64,000 bases of DNA from Stutzerimonas stutzeri (GCF_002890915.1 NZ_POUT01000004.1:62001-126000), one strand, 5' to 3'. Counted from the stretch's first letter, positions 1-8,832 are shown. The notes: generated by a model not told the origin, from the sequence alone. Translations and numbers: made by a program.

Positions 1-1
1 C

Positions 2-241
2 AGCCTGCACGACGGCCGCCTGGGCAAGCGCGACATCGGCGCCAACATCAACTTCTTCATGAACGTACCGGTCACGCCCGAGGGCGGGCTGACCTTCGAG
101 GACGGCCTCTCCGCGCCGGGCAAGTACGTCGAGCTGCGCGCGGAGACGGACGTGATCGTGCTGATCTCCAACTGCCCGCAGCTGAACAACCCGTGCAACG
201 GCTGGAACCCGACCCCGGCCGAGGTGCTGGTGTGGGAATGA
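2..241 (+). CDS. Carboxyguanidine deiminase subunit (DUF1989, 'urea carboxylase-associated'), 3' part only
   Basis: The reading frame is open from the left edge and ends in TGA, so only about the last 79 residues are present. The tail contains the [11 protein letters not shown] motif and ends in EVLVW, typical of the DUF1989 'urea amidolyase-associated protein' family; the Cys is probably a metal ligand or catalytic residue. This family is known to form the two-subunit carboxyguanidine deiminase (CgdAB), which converts carboxyguanidine to allophanate. Its position directly before the biotin carboxylase suggests the second subunit (UAAP2 type). The subunit assignment is inference because the N-terminus lies outside the window. 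Confidence 0.82.
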   Translation, partial: SLHDGRLGKRDIGANINFFMNVPVTPEGGLTFEDGLSAPGKYVELRAETDVIVLISNCPQLNNPCNGWNPTPAEVLVWE

Positions 242-344
242 AAGAGCAGCTTCCAGCTTCCAGCTAAGAGCCAACCACGGACGACCGTGGCTTCGAACGA
301 ATAAAGGCGGGACGGCCCGCCCAGCCCTTTGAGGGTCGTAGAAC

Positions 345-3300
345 ATGTTCGACAAACTGCTGATCGCCAACCGCGGCGCCATCGCCTGCCGCATCCTGCG
401 AACCTTGCGTACCCTGGACGTGAAAGGCGTGGCCGTCTACTCCGAAGCCGATATCGCCAGCCTGCACATCCAGCAGGCCGACGAGGCGTACTCGCTGGGT
501 GACGGCCCCGCCGCGCAGACCTACCTGGTGGTGAACAAGATCCTCGACGCCGCCCGCGAGAGCGGCGCCAAGGCCATCCACCCCGGCTACGGCTTCCTTT
601 CCGAGAACGCCGCCTTCGCCGAAGCCTGCGAAGCCGCCGGCATCGCCTTCGTCGGGCCGACGCCCGAGCAACTGCGGGTGTTCGGCCTCAAGCACACCGC
701 CCGTGCGCTGGCCAGGCAGCATGGCGTGCCGCTGCTCGAAGGCACCGAACTGCTGGAAAACCTCGACGCCGCCCTGGCCGCCGGCGAACGGGTCGGCTAT
801 CCGGTGATGCTGAAGAGCACCGCCGGCGGCGGCGGCATCGGCATGCGCGTCTGCCGTTCGGCGGCTGAACTGAACGAGGCCTTCGAGGCGGTCAAGCGCC
901 TCGGACAGAACAACTTCAGCGATGCCGGCGTGTTCATCGAGAAGTACATCGAACGCGCGCGCCACCTGGAAGTGCAGGTGTTCGGCGATGGCCAGGGCGA
1001 AGTCATCGCCCTCGGCGTGCGCGACTGCTCGGTGCAGCGGCGCAACCAGAAGGTGCTGGAGGAAACCCCGGCGCCGAACCTGCCGGCCGGCATGGCCGAG
1101 GCACTGTGCGCCGCGGCGGTCACGCTGGCCAAGGCGGTCAGCTACCGCAGCGCCGGCACCGTGGAGTTCGTCTATGACGCCGAGGCCCGGCGCTTCTACT
1201 TCCTCGAGGTGAACACCCGCCTGCAGGTCGAGCACGGCGTCACCGAGCAGGTCTGGGGCATCGACCTGGTGCGCTGGATGATCGAACTGGCCGCCGGCGA
1301 CCTGCCGCCACTGGCCGAACTGGCCCGGACGCTCGAACCCAACGGCCATGCCATCCAGGCGCGCCTCTATGCCGAGGACCCGGGCCGCGACTTCCAGCCC
1401 AGCCCCGGCCTGCTCACTGCCGTGGCCTTCCCGGCAGCTGACGGCAAGGCCCTGCGCATCGACACCTGGGTCGAGGCCGGCTGCGAAATCCCGCCCTACT
1501 TCGACCCGATGATCGCCAAGCTCATCGCCTGGGCGCCGGACCGCGAGCAGGCGCGCGCCGGGCTGGATGCCGCGCTGGGCGACTCGCTGCTCTACGGTGT
1601 GGAGACCAACCGCGACTACCTGCGGCAGATCCTCGCCCACGCGCCCTTCGCCGAAGGCTCGCCCTGGACCCGCTGCCTGGAAGGCCTGCGCTACCGCGCC
1701 AGCACCTTCGAGGTGCTCGCCGCCGGCACCCAGACCAGCGTGCAGGACTTCCCCGGTCGCCTCGGCTACTGGGCGGTGGGCGTACCGCCGTCCGGGCCGA
1801 TGGACAGCCGCGCGCTGCGCCTGGGCAACCGCCTGCTGGGCAACCCCGAAGGCGCCGCCGCGCTGGAAATCACCATGAGCGGGCCAACCCTGCGCTTCAA
1901 CTGCGACGCCGTGGTGGCGGTGACCGGCGCGGCGATCCCGCTGGAACTGAATGGCGCCTCGCAGCCGATGCACACCGCGCTGTTCGTCCCGGCCGGCAGC
2001 ACCCTGGCCATCGGCACCATCGCCGGGGTTGGCGCACGCAGCTATCTCTGCCTGCGTGGCGGCCTGCAGGTGCCGGATTACCTGGGCAGCAAGAGCACCT
2101 TCACCCTCGGTCAGTTCGGCGGTCATGGCGGTCGCGCCCTGCGCGCCGGCGACGTGCTGCACCTGGCGCCGCTGACCGCGCGCGATGCCGGCGCCAGTCT
2201 GCCGGCCGAACTGTGCAGCGCCCTGCCGACGGTGCGCGAGCTGCGCGTGATCTACGGCCCGCACGGTGCACCGGAATACTTCAGCGAGGGCTATATCGAG
2301 ACCTTCTTCGCCACCGCCTGGGAGGTGCACTTCAATTCCAGCCGCACCGGCGTGCGGCTGATCGGCCCGAAACCCGAATGGGTGCGCGAGAGCGGCGGCG
2401 AAGCCGGCCTGCATCCGTCGAACATCCACGACAACCCCTACGCCATCGGCGCGGTGGATTTCACCGGCGACATGCCGGTGATCCTCGGCCCGGACGGCCC
2501 GAGCCTGGGCGGCTTCGTCTGCCCGGTGACCATCATCGAGGCCGACCTGTGGCAGCTCGGCCAGCTCAAGGCCGGCGACAAGGTGCGCTTCGTGCCGGTG
2601 AATATCGGCACCGCCCGCCAGCTGGCCAAAGCCCGCCAGGCGGAAGTCGCCGGGCTGCAAGTCGTGCCCGTCGACTGGCAGCCGATCCCGCTGGAGCCGC
2701 CGGTGGTGCTGGACATCGGCAGCCTCGACAAGCGCCTGGTCGCCCGCCTCTCCGGCGACACCCATTTGCTGCTTGAGATCGGCCAGCCGGAACTGGACCT
2801 CGTCCTGCGTTTCCGTGGCCATGCGCTGATGCAGGCGCTGGAGGCGAAGAACCTCGATGGAGTTATCGATCTCACCCCCGGCATCCGCTCGCTGCAGGTG
2901 CACTACCAGCCGGAAACCCTGCCCTTGGCCAGTCTGCTGGCGGTGGTGATCGGCGAGTGGGACTCGGTGTGCAACGCCCAGGACCTCAAGGTGCCGTCGC
3001 GCATCGTCCACCTGCCGCTGTCCTGGGACGACCCGGCCTGCCAGCTGGCGATCGACAAGTACATGACCACGGTGCGCAAGGACGCGCCCTGGTGCCCGAG
3101 CAACCTGGAGTTCATCCGCCGCATCAACGACCTGCCGAACCTCGACGCGGTGCATCGCACGGTGTTCGACGCCAGCTACCTGGTGATGGGCCTGGGCGAC
3201 GTCTACCTCGGCGCGCCGGTGGCCACCCCGCTGGACCCGCGTCACCGTCTGGTCACCACCAAGTACAACCCGGCGCGCACCTGGACCGCGGAGAACTCGG

Positions 3301-3944
3301 TGGGCATCGGCGGTGCCTACATGTGCGTCTACGGCATGGAAGGCCCCGGCGGCTACCAGTTCGTCGGCCGCACCCTGCAGATGTGGAACCGCTACCGCGC
3401 CGTGGAGGCGTTCGCTGGCAAACCCTGGTTGCTGCGCTTCTTCGACCAGATCCGCTTCTATCCGGTATCCGCCGACGAGCTGCTGCGCATCCGCCGCGAC
3501 TTCCCTCTCGGCCGTTTCGAGCTGCGCATCGAGGACAGCGAGCTGCGCCTGGCCGACTACCAGGCATTCCTCGCCGAGGAAGCCGAAGGTATCGGCGCCT
3601 TCCGTGGGCAGCAGCGCGCCGCTTTCGACGCCGAACGCCAGCGCTGGATCGAATCCGGCCAGGCGCACTTCGACAGCGAGGAGGTCGCCGCCGACCTCGG
3701 TGAGGACGCCCCGCTCGGGCAGGGCCAGCATGGCATCGAAAGCCATATCGCCGGCAACCTCTGGCAGGTGTCGGTGAGCGAAGGCGAGACGGTCAGCGCC
3801 GGCGACGTGCTGGTGATCCTCGAGTCGATGAAGATGGAAATCCCGCTCATCGCACCGGTCGGCGGCGTGGTCAGGGAAGTCCGCGCCCAACCCGGCTCGC
3901 CGGTGCGCGCCGGCCAGCGCGTGGTGGTGATCGAGCAAGCCTGA
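345..3944 (+). CDS. Guanidine carboxylase (annotated in the family as urea carboxylase), biotin-dependent
   Basis: This is a 1199-residue multidomain carboxylase of the usual length for the family. The order is a biotin-carboxylase N-terminal domain (from FDKLLIANRG), an ATP-grasp domain with the Gly-rich loop GGGGIGMR near residue 160, a biotin-carboxylase C-terminal domain (to about 445), KipI/KipA-like AHS2 and AHS1 carboxyltransferase domains (about 455-1050), and a C-terminal biotinyl domain with ESMKME, where Lys1163 is the biotinylation site. It carboxylates guanidine (or urea) using ATP and bicarbonate. Neighbouring CgdAB-type and allophanate hydrolase genes, and a guanidine riboswitch in the same window, favour guanidine as the real substrate; bona fide urea carboxylases do not need the deiminase. 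It is cytoplasmic and very likely in one operon with both neighbours. Confidence 0.9.
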   Translation: MFDKLLIANRGAIACRILRTLRTLDVKGVAVYSEADIASLHIQQADEAYSLGDGPAAQTYLVVNKILDAARESGAKAIHPGYGFLSENAAFAEACEAAGIAFVGPTPEQLRVFGLKHTARALARQHGVPLLEGTELLENLDAALAAGERVGYPVMLKSTAGGGGIGMRVCRSAAELNEAFEAVKRLGQNNFSDAGVFIEKYIERARHLEVQVFGDGQGEVIALGVRDCSVQRRNQKVLEETPAPNLPAGMAEALCAAAVTLAKAVSYRSAGTVEFVYDAEARRFYFLEVNTRLQVEHGVTEQVWGIDLVRWMIELAAGDLPPLAELARTLEPNGHAIQARLYAEDPGRDFQPSPGLLTAVAFPAADGKALRIDTWVEAGCEIPPYFDPMIAKLIAWAPDREQARAGLDAALGDSLLYGVETNRDYLRQILAHAPFAEGSPWTRCLEGLRYRASTFEVLAAGTQTSVQDFPGRLGYWAVGVPPSGPMDSRALRLGNRLLGNPEGAAALEITMSGPTLRFNCDAVVAVTGAAIPLELNGASQPMHTALFVPAGSTLAIGTIAGVGARSYLCLRGGLQVPDYLGSKSTFTLGQFGGHGGRALRAGDVLHLAPLTARDAGASLPAELCSALPTVRELRVIYGPHGAPEYFSEGYIETFFATAWEVHFNSSRTGVRLIGPKPEWVRESGGEAGLHPSNIHDNPYAIGAVDFTGDMPVILGPDGPSLGGFVCPVTIIEADLWQLGQLKAGDKVRFVPVNIGTARQLAKARQAEVAGLQVVPVDWQPIPLEPPVVLDIGSLDKRLVARLSGDTHLLLEIGQPELDLVLRFRGHALMQALEAKNLDGVIDLTPGIRSLQVHYQPETLPLASLLAVVIGEWDSVCNAQDLKVPSRIVHLPLSWDDPACQLAIDKYMTTVRKDAPWCPSNLEFIRRINDLPNLDAVHRTVFDASYLVMGLGDVYLGAPVATPLDPRHRLVTTKYNPARTWTAENSVGIGGAYMCVYGMEGPGGYQFVGRTLQMWNRYRAVEAFAGKPWLLRFFDQIRFYPVSADELLRIRRDFPLGRFELRIEDSELRLADYQAFLAEEAEGIGAFRGQQRAAFDAERQRWIESGQAHFDSEEVAADLGEDAPLGQGQHGIESHIAGNLWQVSVSEGETVSAGDVLVILESMKMEIPLIAPVGGVVREVRAQPGSPVRAGQRVVVIEQA

Positions 3945-3955
3945 CGCCGAACAAC

Positions 3956-4048
3956 GTAGGGTGGATCACGCTTCACCGATCCACCAACCGGCCCACCGGG
4001 CCGGCCCAAACGACACGGTGGAAAAGGCTGCGCCGTTTTCCACCCTAC
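3956..4048. repeat. Inverted-repeat element with GTAGGGTGGA ends
   Basis: A 93-bp palindromic element fills the gap between the carboxylase and allophanate hydrolase genes. Its ends are perfect 10-bp inverted repeats, GTAGGGTGGA at 3956-3965 and TCCACCCTAC at 4039-4048. The interior holds further short palindromes (around CCCACCGGGCC). It lies inside an apparent operon, so the transcript would fold here. It resembles the dispersed intergenic repeats common in this genus. Confidence 0.6.
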
Positions 4049-4061
4049 GAAGGAAACGAGC

Positions 4062-5861
4062 ATGAACGATACATTCGACCTGCGCCTCGATACCCTGCGC
4101 GGCGCCTATGCCGCCGGTGAAACCACCCCGCGCCGGCTGATCGTCGAACTGCGCGACAAGGCCGCCGCATTGAACGGCGAATTCAACGCATTCATCCACC
4201 TGCTGAGCGCCGAGGAACTTGAGCCCTACCTCGCCGCGCTGGACGGCAAGTCGCCCGCCGAGCTGCCGCTCTACGGCATTCCCTTCGCCATCAAGGACAA
4301 TATCGACCTGGCCGGCATCCCCACCACCGCCGCCTGCCCGGCCTTCGCCTACACACCGGATACCAGCGCCACCATCGTCGATCAGTTGATCGCCCTGGGC
4401 GCGGTGCCGCTGGGCAAGACCAACCTGGACCAGTTCGCCACCGGCCTCAACGGCACCCGCTCGCCCTATGGCGAATGCCGCAACAGTGTGCATCCGGACT
4501 ATCCCTCCGGCGGTTCCAGCGCCGGCTCCTCGCTGGCGGTGGCGCTGGGCCTGGCCAGCTTCGCCCTGGGCACCGACACCGCCGGCTCCGGCCGGGTGCC
4601 GGCGGCGCTGAACAATCTGGTCGGGCTCAAGGCCAGCAAGGGCCTGATCTCCACCGCCGGGGTGGTGCCGGCCTGCCGCACGCTGGACTGCGTGACCTTC
4701 TTCACCGCCACAGCGGCCGAAGCCAGCCAGCTGCTGGCGCTCACCGCCCGGCTCGATCCGCGCGACGAGTACAGCCGCGTCAATCCGCTATGGAACGACG
4801 GTTCGGCCTTCGGCCGGATCGGATCGTTCCGCTTCGGCGTGCCGAAAAACCTGGAATTTCTCGGCTGCGCGGAAAGCCCGGCGCTGTTCGCCGCCACCAT
4901 CGAGCATCTGAAAGCCCTCGGCGGCGAGCCGGTGGAGATCGATTTTTCGCCCTTTCTCGAAGCCGCGCGCCTGCTTTATGAAGGCCCCTGGGTCGCCGAG
5001 CGCTACAGCGTCGCTGGCGAACTGATCGAACGGCAGCCGGATGCCGTGCTGCCGGTGATCAAGGCCGTGCTGGAAAAGGCACCCGGCGCCACTGCGGTGG
5101 AGCTGTTCCGCGCCCAGTACCGCCTGCAGCAACTCAAGGCCATCTGCGACCGGATCATGGCCGAGGTCGATTGCGTGCTGACGCCAGCCTACCCGCGCCC
5201 GGTGACCCTCGCCGAGCTGCATGCCGAGCCGGTCAAGCGCAACTCGGACCTGGGCTGGTACACCAACTTCATGAACATGCTGGACTACGCCGCGGTGGCG
5301 GTGCCGGCCAGCGTCATGGACAACGGCCTGCCCTGGGGCGTGACGCTGTTCGGCCGGGTGTTCACCGACCAGTACCTGCTGAGCCTGGCCGGCGCCCTGC
5401 AGCGCCAGACCGCGCTGAAGCTGATCGGCGGCAACGCCCTCGACACGCCGGCACCCCGGAACCCGGCGCGCAACGACCGCGCCCGTATCGTCGTCTGCGG
5501 CGCGCACCTGGACGGCCTGCCGCTGAACGGGCAGCTCAGGCAGCGCGGCGCACGCCTGCTCGAAGCCACCCGCAGCGCGCCGGACTACCAGCTCTACGCC
5601 CTGGCCGGCGGCCCGCCGCTGCGCCCGGGCATGGTTCGCGTCACCGAAGGCGGAGTGGCCATCGAGGTGGAAGTCTGGGAGCTGCCGAGCGCGGAGCTGG
5701 GCTCCTTTCTCACCGGCATCCCCGCGCCGCTCGGCCTGGGCAAGGTGCAGCTCGAAGATGGCCGCTGGGAAACCGGCTTCATCTGCGAACCCTACGGCCT
5801 GGAAGGCGCGCAGGACATCACCGGCTTCGGCGGCTGGCGCGCCTACCTGCAGAGCCAATAG
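4062..5861 (+). CDS. atzF: Allophanate hydrolase
   Basis: A 599-residue amidase-signature enzyme that hydrolyses allophanate to two ammonia and two CO2, the last step of guanidine/urea carboxylase pathways and of s-triazine degradation. The Ser-cisSer-Lys triad is intact: Lys78 (in FAIKDN), Ser152 (in PSGGSSAGS) and Ser176 (in DTAGSGR), with the spacing expected for AtzF. Residues from about 465 onward form the AtzF-type C-terminal domain, which is present in full. ATG 4062 follows an AAGGAAA ribosome-binding site. It is downstream of the carboxylase across a 117-bp gap that carries a palindromic repeat and is probably co-transcribed. Confidence 0.93.
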   Translation: MNDTFDLRLDTLRGAYAAGETTPRRLIVELRDKAAALNGEFNAFIHLLSAEELEPYLAALDGKSPAELPLYGIPFAIKDNIDLAGIPTTAACPAFAYTPDTSATIVDQLIALGAVPLGKTNLDQFATGLNGTRSPYGECRNSVHPDYPSGGSSAGSSLAVALGLASFALGTDTAGSGRVPAALNNLVGLKASKGLISTAGVVPACRTLDCVTFFTATAAEASQLLALTARLDPRDEYSRVNPLWNDGSAFGRIGSFRFGVPKNLEFLGCAESPALFAATIEHLKALGGEPVEIDFSPFLEAARLLYEGPWVAERYSVAGELIERQPDAVLPVIKAVLEKAPGATAVELFRAQYRLQQLKAICDRIMAEVDCVLTPAYPRPVTLAELHAEPVKRNSDLGWYTNFMNMLDYAAVAVPASVMDNGLPWGVTLFGRVFTDQYLLSLAGALQRQTALKLIGGNALDTPAPRNPARNDRARIVVCGAHLDGLPLNGQLRQRGARLLEATRSAPDYQLYALAGGPPLRPGMVRVTEGGVAIEVEVWELPSAELGSFLTGIPAPLGLGKVQLEDGRWETGFICEPYGLEGAQDITGFGGWRAYLQSQ

Positions 5862-5887
5862 CCGACGCCGTATGTTGGTCGAGGAGT

Positions 5888-5976
5888 GTAGGTTGGGTTG
5901 AGGAGCGCAGCGACGAAGCCCAACATGGTCATATCCCCATCCCAGTTGGGCTTCGCTGCGCTCAGCACCAACCTAC
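5888..5976. repeat. Inverted-repeat element with GTAGGTTGG ends
   Basis: An 89-bp element bounded by GTAGGTTGG and its complement CCAACCTAC. The inner arms (gagCGCAGCGaaGCCCAAC type) also pair. Related half or full copies occur at 20504-20536, 25878-25980 and 46010-46041, so this is a dispersed family. It separates atzF from the aldo/keto reductase. Confidence 0.65.
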
Positions 5977-6087
5977 CCGTGAGCGGCCGAACGTTCGCTC
6001 TTCACGGTCCGGAACATCCGTTCGGCGTTGTCCTCCCATGCAATACCCGGCCGATCTCGGCCTCGGCTGCATCGAAGGAGGACCGTC

Positions 6088-7059
6088 ATGCGTATCACCC
6101 TGCCACGCATCGGCCTCGGCGGCGCGCCGCTGGGCAACATGTTCCACCCGATCAGCGAGGAAACCGCCGACGCCACGCTCAACGCCGCGTGGGACGCCGG
6201 TTTCCGCTACTACGACGTATCCCCGCATTACGGCGCCGGCCTCGCCGAAGCGCGCTTCGGTCGCCTGCTCAGCCACAAGCCGCGCGACGAATTCGTGCTG
6301 AGCAGCAAGGTCGGCCGCCTGCTACGGCCAGCCGAGCAGCCGGAAAACGCCAAGCCCTTCGTCGACGAACTGCCCAACCGGCGCGTGCCGGACTATTCCG
6401 CCGACGGCGCACGCCGCTCCATCGAGGACAGCCTCAAGCGCATGGGCGTCGAGCGCCTCGACATGGTGTTCATCCATGACGTCTCCGAGGACCAGTGGGG
6501 CCCGCAGTGGCGCGACTACTTCCAGCAGGCCATGGACGGTGCGGCCAAGGCGCTCACGCAACTGCGTGACGAGGGCGAGATTCGCGGCTGGGGGCTGGGA
6601 GTCAACCGGGTCGAACCCTGCCACATGGCCCTGGAACAGAGCGATCCCGACGTATTCCTGCTGGCGGGGCGCTATTCGCTGCTCGAGCATGACGAAGCGC
6701 TGGATACGCTGTTCCCGAGCTGTCGCGAACGCGGGGTCGGCATCGTCGTCGGCGGGCCGTTCAACTCCGGCGTGCTGGCCGGCGGCAGCCATTACGAATA
6801 CGACAGGATTCCGCCTGACGTCGACGAGCGCCGGCAGCGGCTGGAGGCCATCGCCGAGCGCTGCGGCGTCGACCTGCGCGCCGCCGCCCTGCACTTCTGC
6901 CTGGCCAATCCGGTGGTGGTTTCGGTCATCCCCGGCACGGCGAACCCCAAGCGGCCGCAGCAGTACATGGATTATCTCGATAGCCATGTGCCCGGCGAAT
7001 TCTGGCGGGTGCTGGTCGACGAAGGCCTGTTGCGCGCGGACGTACCGCTGCCCGCCTGA
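6088..7059 (+). CDS. Aldo/keto reductase
   Basis: A 323-residue NAD(P)H-dependent oxidoreductase of the AKR superfamily, closest in feel to the D-threo-aldose (L-fucose/L-galactose) 1-dehydrogenase and pyridoxal 4-dehydrogenase group. Visible hallmarks are the N-terminal RIGLGGAPLGNMF strand, DVSPHYGAGLAE with the catalytic Tyr, SSKVGRLL, the VFIHDVS strand, and a C-terminal ANPVVVSVIPG cofactor-binding segment. ATG 6088 was chosen over an upstream in-frame start because AAGGAGGA lies 7 bases before it and the family N-terminus begins there. It may belong to the guanidine pathway operon or be independent; its substrate is unknown. Confidence 0.85.
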   Translation: MRITLPRIGLGGAPLGNMFHPISEETADATLNAAWDAGFRYYDVSPHYGAGLAEARFGRLLSHKPRDEFVLSSKVGRLLRPAEQPENAKPFVDELPNRRVPDYSADGARRSIEDSLKRMGVERLDMVFIHDVSEDQWGPQWRDYFQQAMDGAAKALTQLRDEGEIRGWGLGVNRVEPCHMALEQSDPDVFLLAGRYSLLEHDEALDTLFPSCRERGVGIVVGGPFNSGVLAGGSHYEYDRIPPDVDERRQRLEAIAERCGVDLRAAALHFCLANPVVVSVIPGTANPKRPQQYMDYLDSHVPGEFWRVLVDEGLLRADVPLPA

Positions 7060-7086
7060 AGCCCGACGCCGGGCCGCGGCGCCCCG

Positions 7087-7244
7087 AGAGCCTGTTCACG
7101 ATCTAGCGAGCGAGGGTCCTGCAAGGCGCAACGACCAACGGGAGTAACAGCCGAAGGCTGGCCCGAAGGATGAGCGCCAGCGAATCAAACAGATGAGGAA
7201 GCGGAAGCAGGGCCGACGTGCAGCAGAGCGTGAACAGGCGCTCT
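7087..7244. mobile_element. MITE-like element A, terminal inverted repeats AGAG..CCTGTTCACG
   Basis: A non-coding segment of about 158 bp. Its left end (agagcctgttcacg) and right end (cgtgaacaggcgctct) are imperfect inverted repeats differing by a two-base insertion. It contains no credible protein. The structure suggests a miniature inverted-repeat transposable element or its relic. No target duplication could be confirmed. Confidence 0.5.
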
Positions 7245-7393
7245 GAGTCGCGACCCGGCTGGCAAAACCAGCACCATCGCAGCGCACCCCTCCCCATTTG
7301 TGCGCACGCGCCACGCGTCACGGCTGCGCGAAAAAATCCCCCCATCGCGCCCAAGCACCTGAATCCAAACGACAAATACCGAAAATGAAAAAA

Positions 7394-7409
7394 TGGCACG
7401 CAACCTGCT
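7394..7409 (+). promoter_or_regulatory. Sigma-54 (RpoN) promoter, -24/-12
   Basis: TGGCACG-CAAC-CTGCT matches the consensus TGGCACG-N4-TTGCW at every position except one, with the essential GG and GC exactly ten bases apart. Transcription would start near 7420, reading through element B and the riboswitch into the binding-protein gene at 7786. RpoN/NtrC control fits a nitrogen-scavenging operon. No convincing NtrC site was identified upstream. Confidence 0.72.
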
Positions 7410-7455
7410 CTGCTACAGGTGAACGGGATGAGTCGCCTCCGGCACTCATGACGCT

Positions 7456-7615
7456 AGTGGCCTGTGCGGTGAGTTGGTTGAGGCAAGTTCGGATGACCAT
7501 GGTTCCGAGACAAGGCGCTGCGACGAGTCATAGCGGGCTATGGCGAGGAGCAGCAACACAGTCGCGGGGTCATGGGCGCCGAAATTGACCAGCTGAACTT
7601 GCCAAACAGGCCACT
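7456..7615. mobile_element. MITE-like element B, terminal inverted repeats AGTGGCCTGT
   Basis: A 160-bp non-coding segment whose left end AGTGGCCTGT is matched by ACAGGCCACT at the right end. A second inner block, GGCAAGTTC versus GAACTTGCC, is also inverted. It lies between the sigma-54 promoter and the riboswitch, so it would form part of the transcribed leader. No open frame of note is present; it is probably a MITE or a mobile palindromic repeat. Confidence 0.5.
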
Positions 7616-7639
7616 GGGCACAATCAGGAGCAACTTCAA

Positions 7640-7740
7640 GGAGAACTAGGGTTCCGGCTCACAGGGAGTGGGCGCTGGTCCGAGAGTTCTCCGGTCCCAG
7701 GGACGGGACTACACGGAGGGATAAAAGCCCGGGAGACGCG
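7640..7740 (+). promoter_or_regulatory. Guanidine-I riboswitch (ykkC class)
   Basis: The leader carries the diagnostic ykkC blocks in the right order: CTAGGGTTCCG (7646-7656), CTGGTCCGAGAG (7675-7686), then ACACGGAGGGATAAAAG (7711-7727) and CCCGGGAGA. These form the conserved guanidine-binding core of the guanidine-I aptamer, which turns gene expression on when free guanidine is bound. It ends about 46 bases before the start of the binding-protein gene. I see no clear intrinsic terminator after it, so translational control or an atypical expression platform is possible. Confidence 0.93.
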
Positions 7741-7785
7741 ATGTCATCCCGTGCCTGTCATTCCAATGTGTAGGGAAATCACGCC

Positions 7786-8787
7786 ATGTCCACACTGCGC
7801 TCGCTGAACAAGACCCTCCTCGCCGCCGGCCTGGCCGTCGCGACGTTGTTTTCACCGCTGGCCAGCCAGGCCGCCGAGAAGCTGAAGATCGGCACCGTGG
7901 TCTGGGCCGGCTATGGCCCCTTCTACGTCGCCGACAAGCTCGACCTGTTCAAGCCCCACGGCCTGGACGTGGACCTGCAGTTCTTCAACGACCCGGCGCT
8001 GATTCCCACCGCCATGGTCAGCCGCGCGCTGGACGGCGGCATGCTCACCTACGACCAGGTGGTGGCCTCGGTCGCCAAGGGCTTGAAGCACCGGGTGGTG
8101 ATGCCCATCGACTTCTCCAACGGCGGTGACGCCATCGTCGCCGACGCGTCGATCCAGTCCATCGCCGACTTCAAGGGCAAGAAGGTCGGCTTCAATCCGC
8201 TGTCGCCCTCGGACTTCCTGCTGGCCTACGCGCTGCAGCAGAACGGCATGAGCGACAAGGACATCGACGCCGTCAACATGACCCCGGAAGGCATCCCCGG
8301 CGCCATGGCCTCGGGCAACCTGCCGGTCGGCGTGACCTACGAGCCCAACGTCTCGCAGATCCTCTCCATGGGCGGCGGCGACAAGTTCAAGGTGGTCTAT
8401 TCGTCCAAGGACGCACCGGGGCTGATCACCGATGTACTGGTGTTCGACGAGGCGGTGATCGCCAAGAAGCCCGCCGCCATCAAGGCAATGATCCAGGGCT
8501 ATCTCGACGGCCTGGCCTACATGCAGGCGCACCCCGAGGAGTCGGCGAAGATCATCGGCGAGGTGCTGGGCGTCAGCGCCGAAGAAGCCGTCGAGCAGAT
8601 GGCCGGCGCCTACAACATCCCCCTTGCGGAGATGGGCAAGAGCTTCACCCCAGGCGACGACACCCACTCCTTCCATGGCAGCGGCGCGATCATCGCCAAG
8701 CTGCTCAAGGACAACGGGCAGATCCCGACCATCCCGGATTTCAGCCAGACCTACGACGCCCAATTCACCGAAGCGCTCGCCCAGTAA
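7786..8787 (+). CDS. ABC transporter substrate-binding protein (NitT/TauT, NMT1/THI5-like)
   Basis: A 333-residue periplasmic binding protein with a classic signal peptide (hydrophobic core LLAAGLAVATLF, cleavage expected after ASQA near residue 29). The mature part begins EKLKIGTVVWAGYGPFYVADK, typical of the SsuA/TauA/NMT1 family that binds small nitrogen or sulfur compounds. It is the first gene after the guanidine riboswitch and the partner permease and ATPase close the same operon (15277-16991). It therefore probably delivers the guanidino substrate of the pathway; the ligand is inferred. Confidence 0.88.
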   Translation: MSTLRSLNKTLLAAGLAVATLFSPLASQAAEKLKIGTVVWAGYGPFYVADKLDLFKPHGLDVDLQFFNDPALIPTAMVSRALDGGMLTYDQVVASVAKGLKHRVVMPIDFSNGGDAIVADASIQSIADFKGKKVGFNPLSPSDFLLAYALQQNGMSDKDIDAVNMTPEGIPGAMASGNLPVGVTYEPNVSQILSMGGGDKFKVVYSSKDAPGLITDVLVFDEAVIAKKPAAIKAMIQGYLDGLAYMQAHPEESAKIIGEVLGVSAEEAVEQMAGAYNIPLAEMGKSFTPGDDTHSFHGSGAIIAKLLKDNGQIPTIPDFSQTYDAQFTEALAQ

Positions 8788-8832
8788 GCCGACGCCGGGC
8801 GGGCCCTCGCCCGCCTGTGCTGGAGAAAAACC

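Noticed and set aside
264..3938. Very long open frame (over 1200 codons) on the minus strand opposite guanidine carboxylase
   Set aside because: It is an antisense shadow produced by high-GC codon bias. It encodes low-complexity His/Ala/Gly/Arg-rich sequence with no domain, while the opposite strand is an unmistakable carboxylase.
7060..7785. Small open frames of 60-100 codons in the 7.1-7.6 kb intergenic region
   Set aside because: They overlap MITE-like inverted repeats and the promoter/riboswitch leader, lack ribosome-binding sites and show no protein-like composition.
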